From assembly GCA_963746315.1 (NCBI GenBank), contig CAVVAR010000003.1, forward strand, positions 682,001-746,000: a stretch of DNA of 64,000 nucleotides. Reading direction: 5' to 3'. Positions 42,781 to 59,189 of the stretch are shown here, one piece after another. Each line of letters starts with the position of its first letter. The stretch's first letter is position 1. The translations under genes and the position numbers were made by a program. The stretch comes from Ga0077555 sp963746315 (GTDB lineage Bacteria; Pseudomonadota; Alphaproteobacteria; Rhizobiales; Hyphomicrobiaceae). The notes below the pieces were generated by a model. It was not told where the DNA came from. It did no database searches and was given only the letters and a program-made list of their open reading frames with translations.

Positions 42781-42929
42781 TTAAAGAGACTCTGGCGATA
42801 CTGCGTTTCTTCAGCCATCACCAAGATGTTAAGCCGATCGGGCAACCGGTTAGCCGAGCATCGAGTGTGAAGGTGCCCGTTACGCAGATCCTTGGAGTAA
42901 CCTCCAAGCCAGACCAGAATGAGACTCTT

Positions 42930-44421
<1,492 letters not shown>

Positions 44422-44567
44422 GAGCTTCGTTCGGTAATGCTTCGGCAAAACCTCGAAACTCGCTTTGGAATAAGAGGCTGGGTTGTCACCCAAGCCTCGC
44501 GCCTAAAATCGCGGGACACCGCCGTCTTCGTTTCTCTTTCTTCACAAGACTGTAAGCCGCCCACAAC

Positions 44568-44644
44568 GGGCCTGTAGCTCAGTTGGTTAGAGCGCGCGCT
44601 TGATAAGCGTGAGGTCGGAAGTTCAAATCTTCCCAGGCCCACCA
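44568..44644 (+). tRNA. tRNA-Ile (anticodon GAT)
   Basis: 77 nt, GGGCCTGTAGCTCAG to CCA. Acceptor stem GGGCCTG/CAGGCCC, anticodon loop CTTGATAAG with GAT, T-loop GTTCAAATC, encoded CCA. It is the first of the two spacer tRNAs standard in this rrn type. Confidence 0.97.
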
Positions 44645-44713
44645 CGCTATCGCATCAAGCACAGCGCCTGACGTGAGCCGCAGACCGAACAATAGGCTAG
44701 CTTGACCGGAATA

Positions 44714-44789
44714 GGGGCCATAGCTCAGCTGGGAGAGCGCGTGCTTTGCAAGCATGAGGTCGTCGGTTCGATCCCGTCTGGCTCCACCA
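44714..44789 (+). tRNA. tRNA-Ala (anticodon TGC)
   Basis: 76 nt, GGGGCCATAGCTCAG to CCA. Anticodon loop CTTTGCAAG with TGC, T-loop GTTCGATCC, acceptor stem GGGGCCA/TGGCTCC with one wobble pair, and encoded CCA. It is the second spacer tRNA, in the usual Ile-Ala order. Confidence 0.97.
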
Positions 44790-44872
44790 TCTTGCAAGCC
44801 GTGTGTTGTGGATGACGCTTCAGTCTTTGAAGAGAAAAAGGTTCCGTTAGCCTTAGAGGCAACGGTGATTAT

Positions 44873-44894
44873 GGACATCGTAAAGAGGAGATAC
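44873..44894 (+). repeat. Left arm of a long-range inverted repeat enclosing 23S and 5S rRNA
   Basis: A 22-nt segment of the spacer between tRNA-Ala and 23S rRNA (core GTAAAGAGGAGATAC, 44880-44894). It is complementary at 21 of 22 positions to 48258-48279, downstream of 5S rRNA. The single mismatch is C44879 opposite A48273. Confidence 0.85.
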
Positions 44895-45066
44895 GCCTGG
44901 CATGCCAGTCTTCGGATTGGCGTGGTGCGCAAGCGCATGGAGCTGCAACCGCTGCTCCGTCTGGGTTTATCTCGACTTCTGGTCTTTCTGAGCAGTGCTC
45001 GCCTTGCCGAGTAGCCGGAAAGCTGGTCCACCCCTCCAACGGTGTGGCTGGTTTGATGGTGAAATG

Positions 45067-45087
45067 GCGAGCATTGCTAATGAGAGC

Positions 45088-45094
<7 letters not shown>
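45067..45094 (+). other. 5' arm of the 23S rRNA processing stem
   Basis: GCGAGCATTGCTAATGAGAG and the following CAATCAAG pair almost perfectly with 47882-47911 (one bulge, one G-U). This is the usual double helix that brings both ends of pre-23S RNA together for RNase III. Confidence 0.85.
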
Positions 45095-47881
<2,787 letters not shown>

Positions 47882-47890
<9 letters not shown>

Positions 47891-47911
47891 TCTCATTAAG
47901 CAATGCTCGTC
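47882..47911 (+). other. 3' arm of the 23S rRNA processing stem
   Basis: CTTGGTTGCTCTCATTAAGC and following bases are the reverse complement of the region before the 23S 5' end (45067-45094). It marks the 3' maturation site of 23S rRNA. Confidence 0.85.
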
Positions 47912-48083
47912 GGAGCACTGTTCATTCTTGAGAGCGAATACGCAAAGCGCTGATGTGCTTTGGGTAATCGGGCGTCTTTGAAGAAGGATGCCGATAGAAT
48001 GAGCATGACACCACAGAAGACGTAGCACAGCGTGCACACGTGGCCCAGAGATGGGCAGACCAGAAGTCATTCACCTCTTCGCC

Positions 48084-48201
48084 GACCTGGTGGCTATGGC
48101 GGGGTGGCTGCACCCGATCCCATTCCGAACTCGGCCGTGAAACGCCCCAGCGCCGATGGTACTTCGTCTCAAGACGCGGGAGAGTAGGTCGTCGCCAGGT
48201 C
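48084..48201 (+). rRNA. rrf: 5S ribosomal RNA
   Basis: About 118 nt. The terminal helix is GACCTGG/CCAGGTC. Conserved internal segments are CACCCGATCCCATTCCGAAC and GAGAGTAGGTCGTCGCC. It ends about 90 bp before the operon terminator. No tRNA gene follows. Confidence 0.95.
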
Positions 48202-48257
48202 TGCCAAGAGGTGAATGAATGCGTTGGGTCCTTGAACAAAGGCGCCAACAGTCGAGA

Positions 48258-48279
48258 GTATCTCCTCTTTACAATGTCC
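48258..48279 (+). repeat. Right arm of a long-range inverted repeat enclosing 23S and 5S rRNA
   Basis: The segment with core GTATCTCCTCTTTAC (48258-48272) is the reverse complement of 44873-44894 (21 of 22). It lies between 5S rRNA and the operon terminator, so the helix would enclose 23S and 5S together. Confidence 0.85.
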
Positions 48280-48287
48280 AGTCTGAT

Positions 48288-48319
48288 AAACCCATCCCGC
48301 AATGCGGGGTGGGTTTTTT
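48288..48319 (+). terminator. Rho-independent terminator of the rrn operon
   Basis: Stem AAACCCATCCCGC / GCGGGGTGGGTTT (48288-48300 and 48304-48316; one T-G wobble) with an AAT loop, followed by a T-tract to 48319. A 13-bp stem of this quality is a strong terminator. Confidence 0.95.
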
Positions 48320-48433
48320 CATATCGCAAGCGGAATTCCGGCAATCGAATCCGAAATCTCGGATGCGATAAACCGCTCGCAATGGCTGGCAGCCTCGAAC
48401 AGCTGACTGCTCCAGGCTGCAGCACTAGAGGTC

Positions 48434-49234
48434 TCACCTCGCGTCGCTGCTTGCGACTTCCACAGTCTTGATCAGCAGCTCGATGTCTTCAGGTCGTGAC
48501 AAGCGATGATCGCCATCTGGAACTGCTGTTACTCGCGCCCAATCGCCGTCTAGTTGCGCGACGAGGTCCAGGGTGTGCTCCCAAGGCACGTCGGGATCCT
48601 GAAGACCGTGCAGAATGTGCACGGGCCGGCCCGGATTGAACGGGTCGTTGCCGATGAGATGCTCACGCCCCTCTTCGAGTAGCTTTTGTGTTATCGGATA
48701 AGGACCATCTCCATAGCGCGAGGGCCTAAGCCAAACGCCCGTCTCCGCGATCTCCCGCAGTGCACACTCCGGCATTCGAGGCCGCATCAGGCGTTCGGTC
48801 ATGTCCCAGGCTGGCGCTATCAGCACCAGCGCACGAATCCGTTCCGCTTCGGCTGGCGTGTTGCGCATCAAGGACTTCACCAGGAGCAGCGCCAGATAGC
48901 CCCCCATGCTCGAGCCAACGACGACGATATCTCCCCGCGTCTGCGTCAGAACGACCTGGCGGACCTCTTCGAGCCATCGACCGATCGTACCGTCCTCGAT
49001 TCGACCCGGCGACAACCCATGTCCCGAATAGTCGAGACGCGCCATCGAAACGCCCGCGGTCGCGGCCCATTCAGCCAGTGCGCTCGCTTTTGTGCTTGTC
49101 ATTTCCGACTTGAAGCCAGGAAGCCAAACTATTCCAGGATGGAGGCTTTCGTCTCGCGTCTCAGCGATGCAGGCTATGCGGCGGCAATCCGCGCCATGGC
49201 CAACAACGACGAATTGCGGTTCCGCTGCACCCAT
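48434..49234 (-). CDS. Alpha/beta hydrolase
   Basis: A 266-residue alpha/beta-hydrolase-fold protein. Nucleophile elbow VVGSSMGGYLA (Ser109), acid region LQDPDVPWEH and catalytic His in DGDHRLSRPED (His243). The oxyanion region is WLPGFKSEMTSTKA and LDYSGHGLS. The start was placed at MGAAEPQFV (49234), because longer frames only read antisense of the divergent glycosyltransferase. The next gene downstream on this strand would be the rrn region, so it is monocistronic. Probably an esterase or acyl-transfer enzyme; substrate unknown. Confidence 0.86.
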   Translation of the reverse strand: MGAAEPQFVVVGHGADCRRIACIAETRDESLHPGIVWLPGFKSEMTSTKASALAEWAATAGVSMARLDYSGHGLSPGRIEDGTIGRWLEEVRQVVLTQTRGDIVVVGSSMGGYLALLLVKSLMRNTPAEAERIRALVLIAPAWDMTERLMRPRMPECALREIAETGVWLRPSRYGDGPYPITQKLLEEGREHLIGNDPFNPGRPVHILHGLQDPDVPWEHTLDLVAQLDGDWARVTAVPDGDHRLSRPEDIELLIKTVEVASSDAR

Positions 49235-49270
49235 CCGTTCCGATCCTTTGGGCTTGAGGGAGCGCCAACC

Positions 49271-50482
49271 TTGGGCCGCGCACGAGCAACGATACTCCAA
49301 ATCATTCCGAGCCTCGACACGGGCGGCGCGGAGCTGTCGACCGCCGAAATCGCCGAAGCCATTGTCGGCGCCGGCGGACGCGCTCTGGTCGCAACGGAAG
49401 GTGGGCGATTGGCAGAGCGTATCTCGAAAGCCGGCGGCCAAGTGATCGCATTTCCTGCCGCCACGAAGAACCCTCTCCGAATTCTCGCTAACGCCCGCAA
49501 GCTGAAGGAATTGATCGGAAGGGAAAAAATAGACCTCGTTCACGCTCGCAGCCGCGCCCCGGCGTGGAGCGCTCTGCTGGCCTGTAGAGGTGCGCGCATC
49601 CCGTTCGTCACGACCTACCATGGCGCCTATGCCGAGGCCGATCCCTTCAAGCGCCTTTATAACAGTGTCATGGCACGCGCCGACCGCGTCATCGCCAACT
49701 CCGGCTACACAGCGCGCCTGATCGAGCAGCGCTATGGCACGGGAAAAGAGAAAATCCGCATCATCCATCGAGGAGTGGACGTCGACCGATTTAGAGCCGA
49801 TGCGATTGATGCCTCGCGGATTGAGTGTCTCCGTCAGGTGTGGCGCGTGGAACCTGGCCAGCGCATCGTCCTCCACGCCGCCCGGCTCACCGCCTGGAAA
49901 GGACAGAATGTCGTTCTCGAGGCCGCCGGCCGCCTCGCCGAAAGTGGTGGACTGGGCCAGCTTGTCTTCGTGTTCGCCGGCGAGGCCCAGGGTCGAAATG
50001 ATTATCGAGATCAACTCATTGGGCGCGCGGCATCTTTGGGTATAGCTGATCACGTGCGATTTCCTGGCCATGTCGCCGACATCGCCGCCGCCTTTGCTGC
50101 CGCGCATGTCGCCGTCGTCGCCTCGGTCGAGCCCGAGGCGTTCGGACGCACGGCCATCGAGGCACAGGCCCTGGGCTGCCCCGTAATCGCGACAGACATC
50201 GGGGCTCCACCGGAAACGGTCATCCCCGCCAGCGACGATGACACAGAGGCCGCGACAGGCTGGTTGGTCGCACCCGGCGACTCGGCGGCGCTAGCCCGAT
50301 GCCTTGCTCACGCCTTGGCAATGAACGATGCCGAGCGCGCATCCCTCGGCAAGCGCGCACGCGCCCATGTTGCCGACAATTTCACCCTGTCCGCCATGAA
50401 GCAGGCGACGCTCGCCGTCTACGACGAGGTGCTGGGCACCTCGCTCGCTCGCAATACCGAATCCCGCGTGGAATCTGCTTGA
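49271..50482 (+). CDS. Glycosyltransferase family 4 protein
   Basis: A 403-residue GT-B glycosyltransferase. N-terminal ILQIIPSLDTGGAELSTAEIAEAIV, then VTTYHGAY and RADRVIANSGYTARLI; donor-binding half with IHRGVDVDRF, HAARLTAWKGQNVVLEAA, VRFPGHVADIAAAFAAAHVAV and the E-x7-E motif EPEAFGRTAIEAQALGCPVIATDIG. The TTG at 49271 was chosen because GAGGGAG lies 8 nt upstream; ATG at 49196 is an alternative that would overlap the divergent hydrolase gene. Probably acts on cell-surface glycans or glycolipids. Confidence 0.88.
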   Translation: MGRARATILQIIPSLDTGGAELSTAEIAEAIVGAGGRALVATEGGRLAERISKAGGQVIAFPAATKNPLRILANARKLKELIGREKIDLVHARSRAPAWSALLACRGARIPFVTTYHGAYAEADPFKRLYNSVMARADRVIANSGYTARLIEQRYGTGKEKIRIIHRGVDVDRFRADAIDASRIECLRQVWRVEPGQRIVLHAARLTAWKGQNVVLEAAGRLAESGGLGQLVFVFAGEAQGRNDYRDQLIGRAASLGIADHVRFPGHVADIAAAFAAAHVAVVASVEPEAFGRTAIEAQALGCPVIATDIGAPPETVIPASDDDTEAATGWLVAPGDSAALARCLAHALAMNDAERASLGKRARAHVADNFTLSAMKQATLAVYDEVLGTSLARNTESRVESA

Positions 50483-50646
50483 GCCGCATGTCCGATCGCG
50501 AGAGTGACTTGACTTGAGGCCCGCAAATGCGAAATTCCTGCTACGTGCGTCGAGGTGCCGCTGTATTCCGGTAACTCCCGCCGCACGCTGGGCCGCTTCC
50601 GCGTTTTGCGTGAAGCGCCGTCAACTGTACTGATGTCGAAGCAACT

Positions 50647-50653
50647 AAAGGAG
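50647..50653 (+). promoter_or_regulatory. infC Shine-Dalgarno sequence that fixes an ATC start
   Basis: AAAGGAG is followed by 7 nt and then ATC (50661). The first ATG in frame is 19 nt away, too far for this site. This supports translation initiation at the isoleucine codon ATC. Confidence 0.85.
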
Positions 50654-50660
50654 AGCGAAC

Positions 50661-51203
50661 ATCCGCCGTCCAATGCGCGCCGCGCCTGAGCGCGAGCAGA
50701 CCGGCCCCAGGATCAACGAGGCGATCCGGGTCCGAGAGGTCCGCCTTATCGATGAGAACGGCCAGAACGTCGGTGTTGTGGCGAGGCTTGAGGCCTTGAG
50801 CAAGGCTATCGACGCCGGTCTGGATCTCGTTGAGATTTCGCCTGATGCCACGCCGCCGGTCGCCAAGATCATGGACTACGGCAAGTTCAAGTATCAGGAG
50901 CAGAAGAAGGCGGCCGAGGCGCGAAAGAAGCAGAAGGTGGTCGAGGTCAAAGAGATCAAGATGCGCCCTGCTATCGACGACCACGACTACGAGACGAAGT
51001 TGAAGGCCATGCGCCGTTTCTTCGAGGAAGGCGACAAGGTGAAGATCACCCTGCGCTTCCGGGGACGCGAGATGGCCCATACCGACCTCGGCATGCAGGT
51101 GCTCCAGCGCGTCAAGTCGGACACCGAAACGATCGCCAAGGTCGAGTTCGAGCCCAAGTTCGAGGGCCGCAACCAGATGATCATGATCCTCGCGCCGAAG
51201 TAG
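50661..51203 (+). CDS. infC: Translation initiation factor IF-3, with an ATC start codon
   Basis: IF-3 (180 residues) controls start-codon selection on the 30S subunit. It reads (I)RRPMRAAPEREQTGPRINEA, then LVEISPDATPPVAKIMDYGKFKYQEQKK, VKEIKMRPAIDDHDYETKLK, KVKITLRFRGREMAHTDLG and KVEFEPKFEGRNQMIMILAPK. The ATC at 50661 lies 7 nt after AAAGGAG and gives the alphaproteobacterial start (xRRP); the ATG at 50673 has no ribosome-binding site. Rare start codons in infC allow IF-3 to repress its own translation. The usual downstream rpmI and rplT are missing here. Confidence 0.95.
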   Translation: MRRPMRAAPEREQTGPRINEAIRVREVRLIDENGQNVGVVARLEALSKAIDAGLDLVEISPDATPPVAKIMDYGKFKYQEQKKAAEARKKQKVVEVKEIKMRPAIDDHDYETKLKAMRRFFEEGDKVKITLRFRGREMAHTDLGMQVLQRVKSDTETIAKVEFEPKFEGRNQMIMILAPK

Positions 51204-51230
51204 GCGCCTAGGGTCGCTCGCTCATAAAGA

Positions 51231-51260
51231 TGCGGTGTCAGACCTCCGTCTGGCACCGCA
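51231..51260. terminator. Hairpin after infC, possible terminator
   Basis: TGCGGTGTCAGAC / GTCTGGCACCGCA (51231-51243 and 51248-51260) forms a 13-bp stem (one wobble) with a CTCC loop. No T-run follows on the plus strand and only TCTTT on the minus strand, so terminator activity is uncertain. Confidence 0.55.
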
Positions 51261-51419
51261 AACGTGTGCCTGCGATCACGCCTCTCGCCAGCCATCCTCG
51301 GTCGCTTGGCCGCGGAGGCATTGTCCCGAGACGCTGTTCCCGCATAGACTTGTCGCGAGGCGGGCTGACATGCGCCAACGCCTGAAACGCTATGCCTGAA
51401 GAAAGCGGGGCCGCCTCAG

Positions 51420-52736
51420 ATGATCCGCAACGAGCCCTACTGGTGGGAGGCCGCGCCTCCTTCGATGCTTCCCGAGACGACCGTTCTTCCGCGCTGTGAC
51501 GTCTGCATCGTCGGCGCCGGCTACACCGGCCTTTCCGCCGGGCTGACGCTCGCGCGGGCCGGTCGCTCCGTCCAGATCTTCGATCGCATGCGTCCCGGCG
51601 AGGGCGCCTCCACGCGTAACGGTGGCATCGCATCGGGTAGCCTGCGCCACAGCTTCGCCGAGCACGAGAAGCGTTTCGGACGCGAGCGCGCCGAAGGCAT
51701 CGACCGCGAGGGCAAGCTCGCTCGCGAGGATCTGGCCCGCTTCATCGCCGAGGAGAAGATCGACTGCGATTTCGAGCTTACCGGCCGCTTCACCGGCGCC
51801 TCGCAGCAGAAAGACTACGAGAGCTTGGCTCGCGAGGCTGACCGGCTCGTGAAAGTGCTCGGCATCGAGGCCCACCCCGTGTCGCGCTCCGAGCAGCGTC
51901 AGGCCATCGGCACGGACTTCTACCATGGCGGGCTCGTGCGCCGCGACATCGGTGGCTTGCATCCGGCCAAGCTTCACGCTGGTCTGCTGCGTCTGGCGAC
52001 GCAAGCCGGTGCCAGAATACATGGCGAGACCCCGGTCCTTGGTGTCCGCTCCGACGGCGCCGGCTACGAGGTCGAAACCTCGCGCGGCCGCGTCCGCTGC
52101 GACCATGTCATCGTCGGCACCAACGGCTACACCGACGGCGTGGACGGTTGGCTTCGCCGACGCATGATCCCGGTCCGCAGCCGCATCATCGCCACAGCGC
52201 CAATTTCCGACAATCTGATGCGTGAGCTCTGCCCGAAGGGCTACATGATGGGAGAGACACGTGCGTTGCACTACTATTTCCGCCCATCGCCGGACGGCAC
52301 ACGCATCCTGTTCGGGGGCCGCGACGGCACCATCGCGGGCGATCCGAAGTGGCCGACCGAGAGCCTGCGCTCGGCCATGCTCGACATCTTCCCCGTGCTC
52401 GAGGATGTGCCCATCTCCCACAGCTGGTTTGGCCACGTCGCCATGAACCGCGACATGATCCCTCGGATCTTCTCCAAGGACGGCGTGCGCTATGCCGCCG
52501 GCTATTGCGGCTCCGGAGTTGTCTGGGCCCGGTGGGCTGGACAAAAAGCCGCACTCACGTTGCTCGGCCATCCCGAGGCCACATCAGCCCTCGATTTCCG
52601 TCCCCCCAAGGCCGTGCCGCTCTATACCGGTCAGCCCTGGTTCATGCCGGCTGTGTTTGCCTGGTATTCGGCAAAGGATCGCATGAACCACCCCCGCCGT
52701 GGGGTCCGCAAACCGCGCCCGAGTGGCGCTCGATAG
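51420..52736 (+). CDS. FAD-dependent oxidoreductase, DAO/PuuB-like
   Basis: A 438-residue flavoprotein of the D-amino-acid oxidase family. FAD motif CDVCIVGAGYTGLSAGLTLARAG, then GEGASTRNGGIASG, VIVGTNGYTDGVDGWLRRR and the C-terminal RYAAGYCGSGVVWARWAGQKAAL. The N-terminal PYWWEAAPP resembles gamma-glutamylputrescine oxidase (PuuB/OrdL) proteins. Oxidation of an amine or amino acid is likely; the exact substrate is not predictable. It precedes ndvA by 16 bp, close enough for cotranscription. Confidence 0.88.
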   Translation: MIRNEPYWWEAAPPSMLPETTVLPRCDVCIVGAGYTGLSAGLTLARAGRSVQIFDRMRPGEGASTRNGGIASGSLRHSFAEHEKRFGRERAEGIDREGKLAREDLARFIAEEKIDCDFELTGRFTGASQQKDYESLAREADRLVKVLGIEAHPVSRSEQRQAIGTDFYHGGLVRRDIGGLHPAKLHAGLLRLATQAGARIHGETPVLGVRSDGAGYEVETSRGRVRCDHVIVGTNGYTDGVDGWLRRRMIPVRSRIIATAPISDNLMRELCPKGYMMGETRALHYYFRPSPDGTRILFGGRDGTIAGDPKWPTESLRSAMLDIFPVLEDVPISHSWFGHVAMNRDMIPRIFSKDGVRYAAGYCGSGVVWARWAGQKAALTLLGHPEATSALDFRPPKAVPLYTGQPWFMPAVFAWYSAKDRMNHPRRGVRKPRPSGAR

Positions 52737-52752
52737 AGAGGCGCCCTAGCGC

Positions 52753-54582
52753 GTGTCGATGACGCCCCCCCCGAGCTTGGCCGAAACCAAGGCGCCAGGC
52801 GCATGGCAGGTCTACGTCCGCGCCCTGACAATGCTGTCCTCGGAGCGCGCGCTAGCCGCTGCCCTGATCGTTGCGGGCATGGCATTGGCGATCGTCCAGG
52901 TGATCGAGCAGCAGCTTTTCGGCCAGGTCGTCGATGCCTTGGCCAAGGGCCAGGGGGCATTTTCGATTATCGCGCTTTGGGCGGTTCTCGGCTTCGTCGG
53001 CATCATTGCCAGCGTCGTGATCGCGGTTTCGTCGGACAGGCTCTCTCACCGGCGCCGTTTGGCCGCCATGGGGGACGCGTTCGAGCGCGCCATCACCATG
53101 CCGATCAGCTTCCACGCGCGCAAAGGCTCAGGCTCGGTCGTCCGCGCGATTCTCGCCGGCACCGATGCCCTGTTCTGGCTCTGGCTGTCGTTCCTGCGCG
53201 AGCAGCTGACCGCGGTGATCGGCATTCTCTACTTGATTCCGACGGCCATCGCGATGGACTGGCGCATGGCCGCCATCCTCGGAGCCTTGGCGCTGCTCTA
53301 CGTCCTGCTCAATATCTTCGTCGTCGAGAAGACGACCAACGGACAGGCTACTGTCGAGCAGTACCACAACAACGTCTATGGACGCGTCGGCGACGTGCTC
53401 GGCAACGTCACAGTCGTCCAGAGCTACCACCGCCTCGGCGCCGAAATGCAGGCCATGCGCGATATCATGGGCCAGTTGCTCGCCGCCCAGTATCCCGTGC
53501 TGACATGGTGGGGCCTGCTCACCGTCCTCACCCGCTCCGCGGCAACCATCACCATGGTCGCGATCTTCCTCGTCGGCGCCTTCCTCGCGTCCAAGGGCGA
53601 GATCAGCGTCGGCTCGATCGTCGCCTTTGTCGGTTTTGCCAACCTCATGATCGGCAAGCTCGACCAGCTTTCGGGCTTCATCGTTCGCGTCAACCAGCAG
53701 GCGCCGACGCTTGGCACGTTCTTCGAGCTGATGGATGCCCGCGAAACTGTGGTCGAGAGGCCGGACGCCATACCACTCGAGGCCGTGCAGGGCGAGGTCA
53801 CCTTCGATAAGGTCTCGTTCCGCTACGGTCCCGGCGCACAGGGCGTTTTCGGCCTCGATTTGACCGCCCGCCCCGGCGAGACGGTAGCGCTCGTCGGCCC
53901 GACTGGATCCGGCAAAACGACGACCCTCGCGCTCCTCCAGCGGATCAGGGAGCCCGACGAGGGCCGCATTCTCATCGATGGACGCGACATCTCCGGCGTC
54001 TCGCTCGGCTCGCTACGTCAAGCAATCGCGGTCGTCTTCCAGGACGCCGGCCTCTTCAATCGAACCATTGCCGAGAACATCCGAGTAGGCCGGCCGACGG
54101 CAACCGACGACGAGGTCGAGCGCGCGGCCCGCCTCGCCGAGGCGCACGAGTTCATCATGAGGAAGCCGGAAGGCTACCAGTTCGTCATCGGCGAGCGCGG
54201 CCAGTCGCTGTCGGGAGGCGAGCGCCAGCGTATCGCCATCGCCCGCGCCATACTGAAAGACGCTCCGATCCTTATCCTGGACGAGGCGACCAGCGCGCTC
54301 GACGCCGAGACCGAGGCCAAGATCAAGCGGGCGCTGGACGCTCTGCGCGAAGGGCGTACCACATTCATCATTGCCCATCGCTTGTCGACCGTCGCCAACG
54401 CCGACAGGATCCTCGTCCTGGACGAAGGTCGCGTTGTCGAGCGCGGCCGCTACCGCGAGCTCGTCGGAAAGGGAGGCCTGTTCGCCCGGCTCGTCACGGA
54501 AGGCGGCTTCACGGTCCCCGAGGAGACCGAGGCGGACCGGACGGCCGCCGACGTCGTTGGGGCCCCGGCCACAGCCGGCTGA
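52753..54582 (+). CDS. ndvA: Cyclic beta-1,2-glucan ABC exporter (NdvA/ChvA)
   Basis: A fused permease-ATPase exporter (609 residues). Six membrane helices in the first about 320 residues, including SIIALWAVLGFVGIIASVVIAV and LTAVIGILYLIPTAIAM. The NdvA-typical segments are YHNNVYGRVGDVLGNVTVVQSY and VAFVGFANLMIGKLDQLSGFI. The ATPase has Walker A GPTGSGKTT, signature LSGGERQRIAIARAI, Walker B ILILDEATSALDAETEAK and switch His IIAHRLSTV. NdvA exports the cyclic glucan made by NdvB, needed for osmotic adaptation and host interaction in rhizobia. GTG at 52753 fits GAGAGG upstream better than ATG at 52759. Confidence 0.92.
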   Translation: MSMTPPPSLAETKAPGAWQVYVRALTMLSSERALAAALIVAGMALAIVQVIEQQLFGQVVDALAKGQGAFSIIALWAVLGFVGIIASVVIAVSSDRLSHRRRLAAMGDAFERAITMPISFHARKGSGSVVRAILAGTDALFWLWLSFLREQLTAVIGILYLIPTAIAMDWRMAAILGALALLYVLLNIFVVEKTTNGQATVEQYHNNVYGRVGDVLGNVTVVQSYHRLGAEMQAMRDIMGQLLAAQYPVLTWWGLLTVLTRSAATITMVAIFLVGAFLASKGEISVGSIVAFVGFANLMIGKLDQLSGFIVRVNQQAPTLGTFFELMDARETVVERPDAIPLEAVQGEVTFDKVSFRYGPGAQGVFGLDLTARPGETVALVGPTGSGKTTTLALLQRIREPDEGRILIDGRDISGVSLGSLRQAIAVVFQDAGLFNRTIAENIRVGRPTATDDEVERAARLAEAHEFIMRKPEGYQFVIGERGQSLSGGERQRIAIARAILKDAPILILDEATSALDAETEAKIKRALDALREGRTTFIIAHRLSTVANADRILVLDEGRVVERGRYRELVGKGGLFARLVTEGGFTVPEETEADRTAADVVGAPATAG

Positions 54583-54612
54583 TCGCGCGGCGGCGCGACC
54601 AGCTCATCCCTG

Positions 54613-55539
54613 CTACCGCTTGCCCCCTGGCAGCGGCCTGATCGCCGTCTCCTGATCGACTTGGGCCTTCAATTCCGGATCGACGAACTCGAGTTTGGCC
54701 GCGCCTCGCAGGCCGAGCCCGATCTCTTGTGCCCGCCGATGGATCAGCGTCGCCATGATCCGATCCTTGATCTTGTCGAACGGCGGCGCGCTGCGCTGAC
54801 GCTTGTCCTCGACCTTGATCAGGTGCCAACCGAACTGGCTCTGCACCGGCAGCGAAACCTCGCCCTTCTGCAGCTTGAAGGCGGCCTCCTCGAACTGGGG
54901 CACCATCCGCCCGCGCGCGAAGTAGCCGAGATCGCCGCCGTCCTCCTTGCTGCCGGGGTCCTTGGAGAACTGCTTGGCCATCTTCAGGAAATCCTCGCCA
55001 TGGGCGATCTTCTCGTAGATCTCCTTGGCCTTCTCCTCGCTCTCGACCAGGATGTGGCGAGCCTTGACCTCCTCCTGGGCAGGCGTAGCGGCCACCTGGC
55101 TGTCGTAGAACGCCTTGGACTCGGCCTCGGTGACGGACCCCTTCACCTTCGCGTCGAAATATGTGTCGCGCATCGCGCGGCGGTTCCAATACGTCTTGCG
55201 CTCCTCGTAGGCCTGCCCGGATCCGAGTTTTTCTTTCTCTCCGGCCTCCGCGAACAGGATGTTCTCGATGACGTATTCGACGAGCACCCGGCGCCGCTTG
55301 TCGGGTGGCAGCGTGCCCAGGTCGTTGCCGATCTCGCCTTCCGCGAGGCGCAGATCCGCTTCCGTGATGGCGCGCCCGTTGACTTTCGCGACGATGGTGT
55401 CGTCGGCGGCGAGGGCTCCAGTCGGCACGAGGACGCCGACCGCCAGTGATACGGCCAGTAGCGCGGCCGGCGCCAGGGAGAGTCCAGGAATGTGACGAAC
55501 CACGTGGGCATCCTTTGCTCGTTTGACGGGCAACGGCAC
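54613..55539 (-). CDS. Periplasmic peptidyl-prolyl isomerase, parvulin type
   Basis: A 308-residue secreted folding factor. Signal peptide LSLAPAALLAVSLAVGVLV with cleavage after ALA near residue 45. N-terminal helices (SurA-like), then a parvulin domain: VKARHILVESEEKAKEIYEKIAHGEDFLKMAKQFSKDPGSKEDGGDLGYFARGRMVPQFEEAAF, with GWHLIKVEDKR at the end. It is divergent from secA, a common neighbour in rhizobia. It should help fold exported proteins. Confidence 0.93.
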   Translation of the reverse strand: MPLPVKRAKDAHVVRHIPGLSLAPAALLAVSLAVGVLVPTGALAADDTIVAKVNGRAITEADLRLAEGEIGNDLGTLPPDKRRRVLVEYVIENILFAEAGEKEKLGSGQAYEERKTYWNRRAMRDTYFDAKVKGSVTEAESKAFYDSQVAATPAQEEVKARHILVESEEKAKEIYEKIAHGEDFLKMAKQFSKDPGSKEDGGDLGYFARGRMVPQFEEAAFKLQKGEVSLPVQSQFGWHLIKVEDKRQRSAPPFDKIKDRIMATLIHRRAQEIGLGLRGAAKLEFVDPELKAQVDQETAIRPLPGGKR

Positions 55540-55946
55540 GAAGCACGCTACCAGAGGCGCGTGGTAGCGCCTTCACGTTGGGCCGCCAAGAGGTGATGCC
55601 ACTCAGTGGCCGAAATGGTGTCGTGAGCCGCCGGCGGACGTGTCCCTGCGCGAGGCATAGCGCCACATCGCACACACCGAGCGGCAGCCGCGACGGCGCG
55701 ATGCGCCCGGCACTTCTCTGGCCGTCGCGTTGACAGCGGGGGGGATGGTCCTTATCTGTTCGACCATCCGGTTCGCCCGGATCGCCCCTTGGCGCCTATG
55801 GGTCGCGGTCGGTGCTCGTCGATGTCGAGTTCGAACCCGAGGTTGCCCAGAGTGCGTCGCCGGACGGCCTTTCCCGAATGCGCCGCGATGGCGCGGTGCT
55901 CGCTCCGACCGCCGGTAGCGGGCAAACCGACTTGAGGCCCGATTCC
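55540..55946 (+). other. Divergent intergenic region parvulin / secA
   Basis: 407 bp with promoters for both genes. The secA frame stays open back to 55812, but that stretch has no SecA similarity. No other gene was seen. Confidence 0.5.

Positions 55947-59189
<3,243 letters not shown>

Larger units (their letters stand above)
42253..42929 (+). other. Leader and promoter region between the M23 gene and 16S rRNA
   Basis: 677 bp without a protein gene. It carries the leftward promoter of the M23 peptidase and, on the plus strand, the rrn promoter candidate (42497), boxA (42692) and a leader hairpin (42750). An eight-T run occurs at 42479-42486, just upstream of the rrn promoter candidate. Confidence 0.6.
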
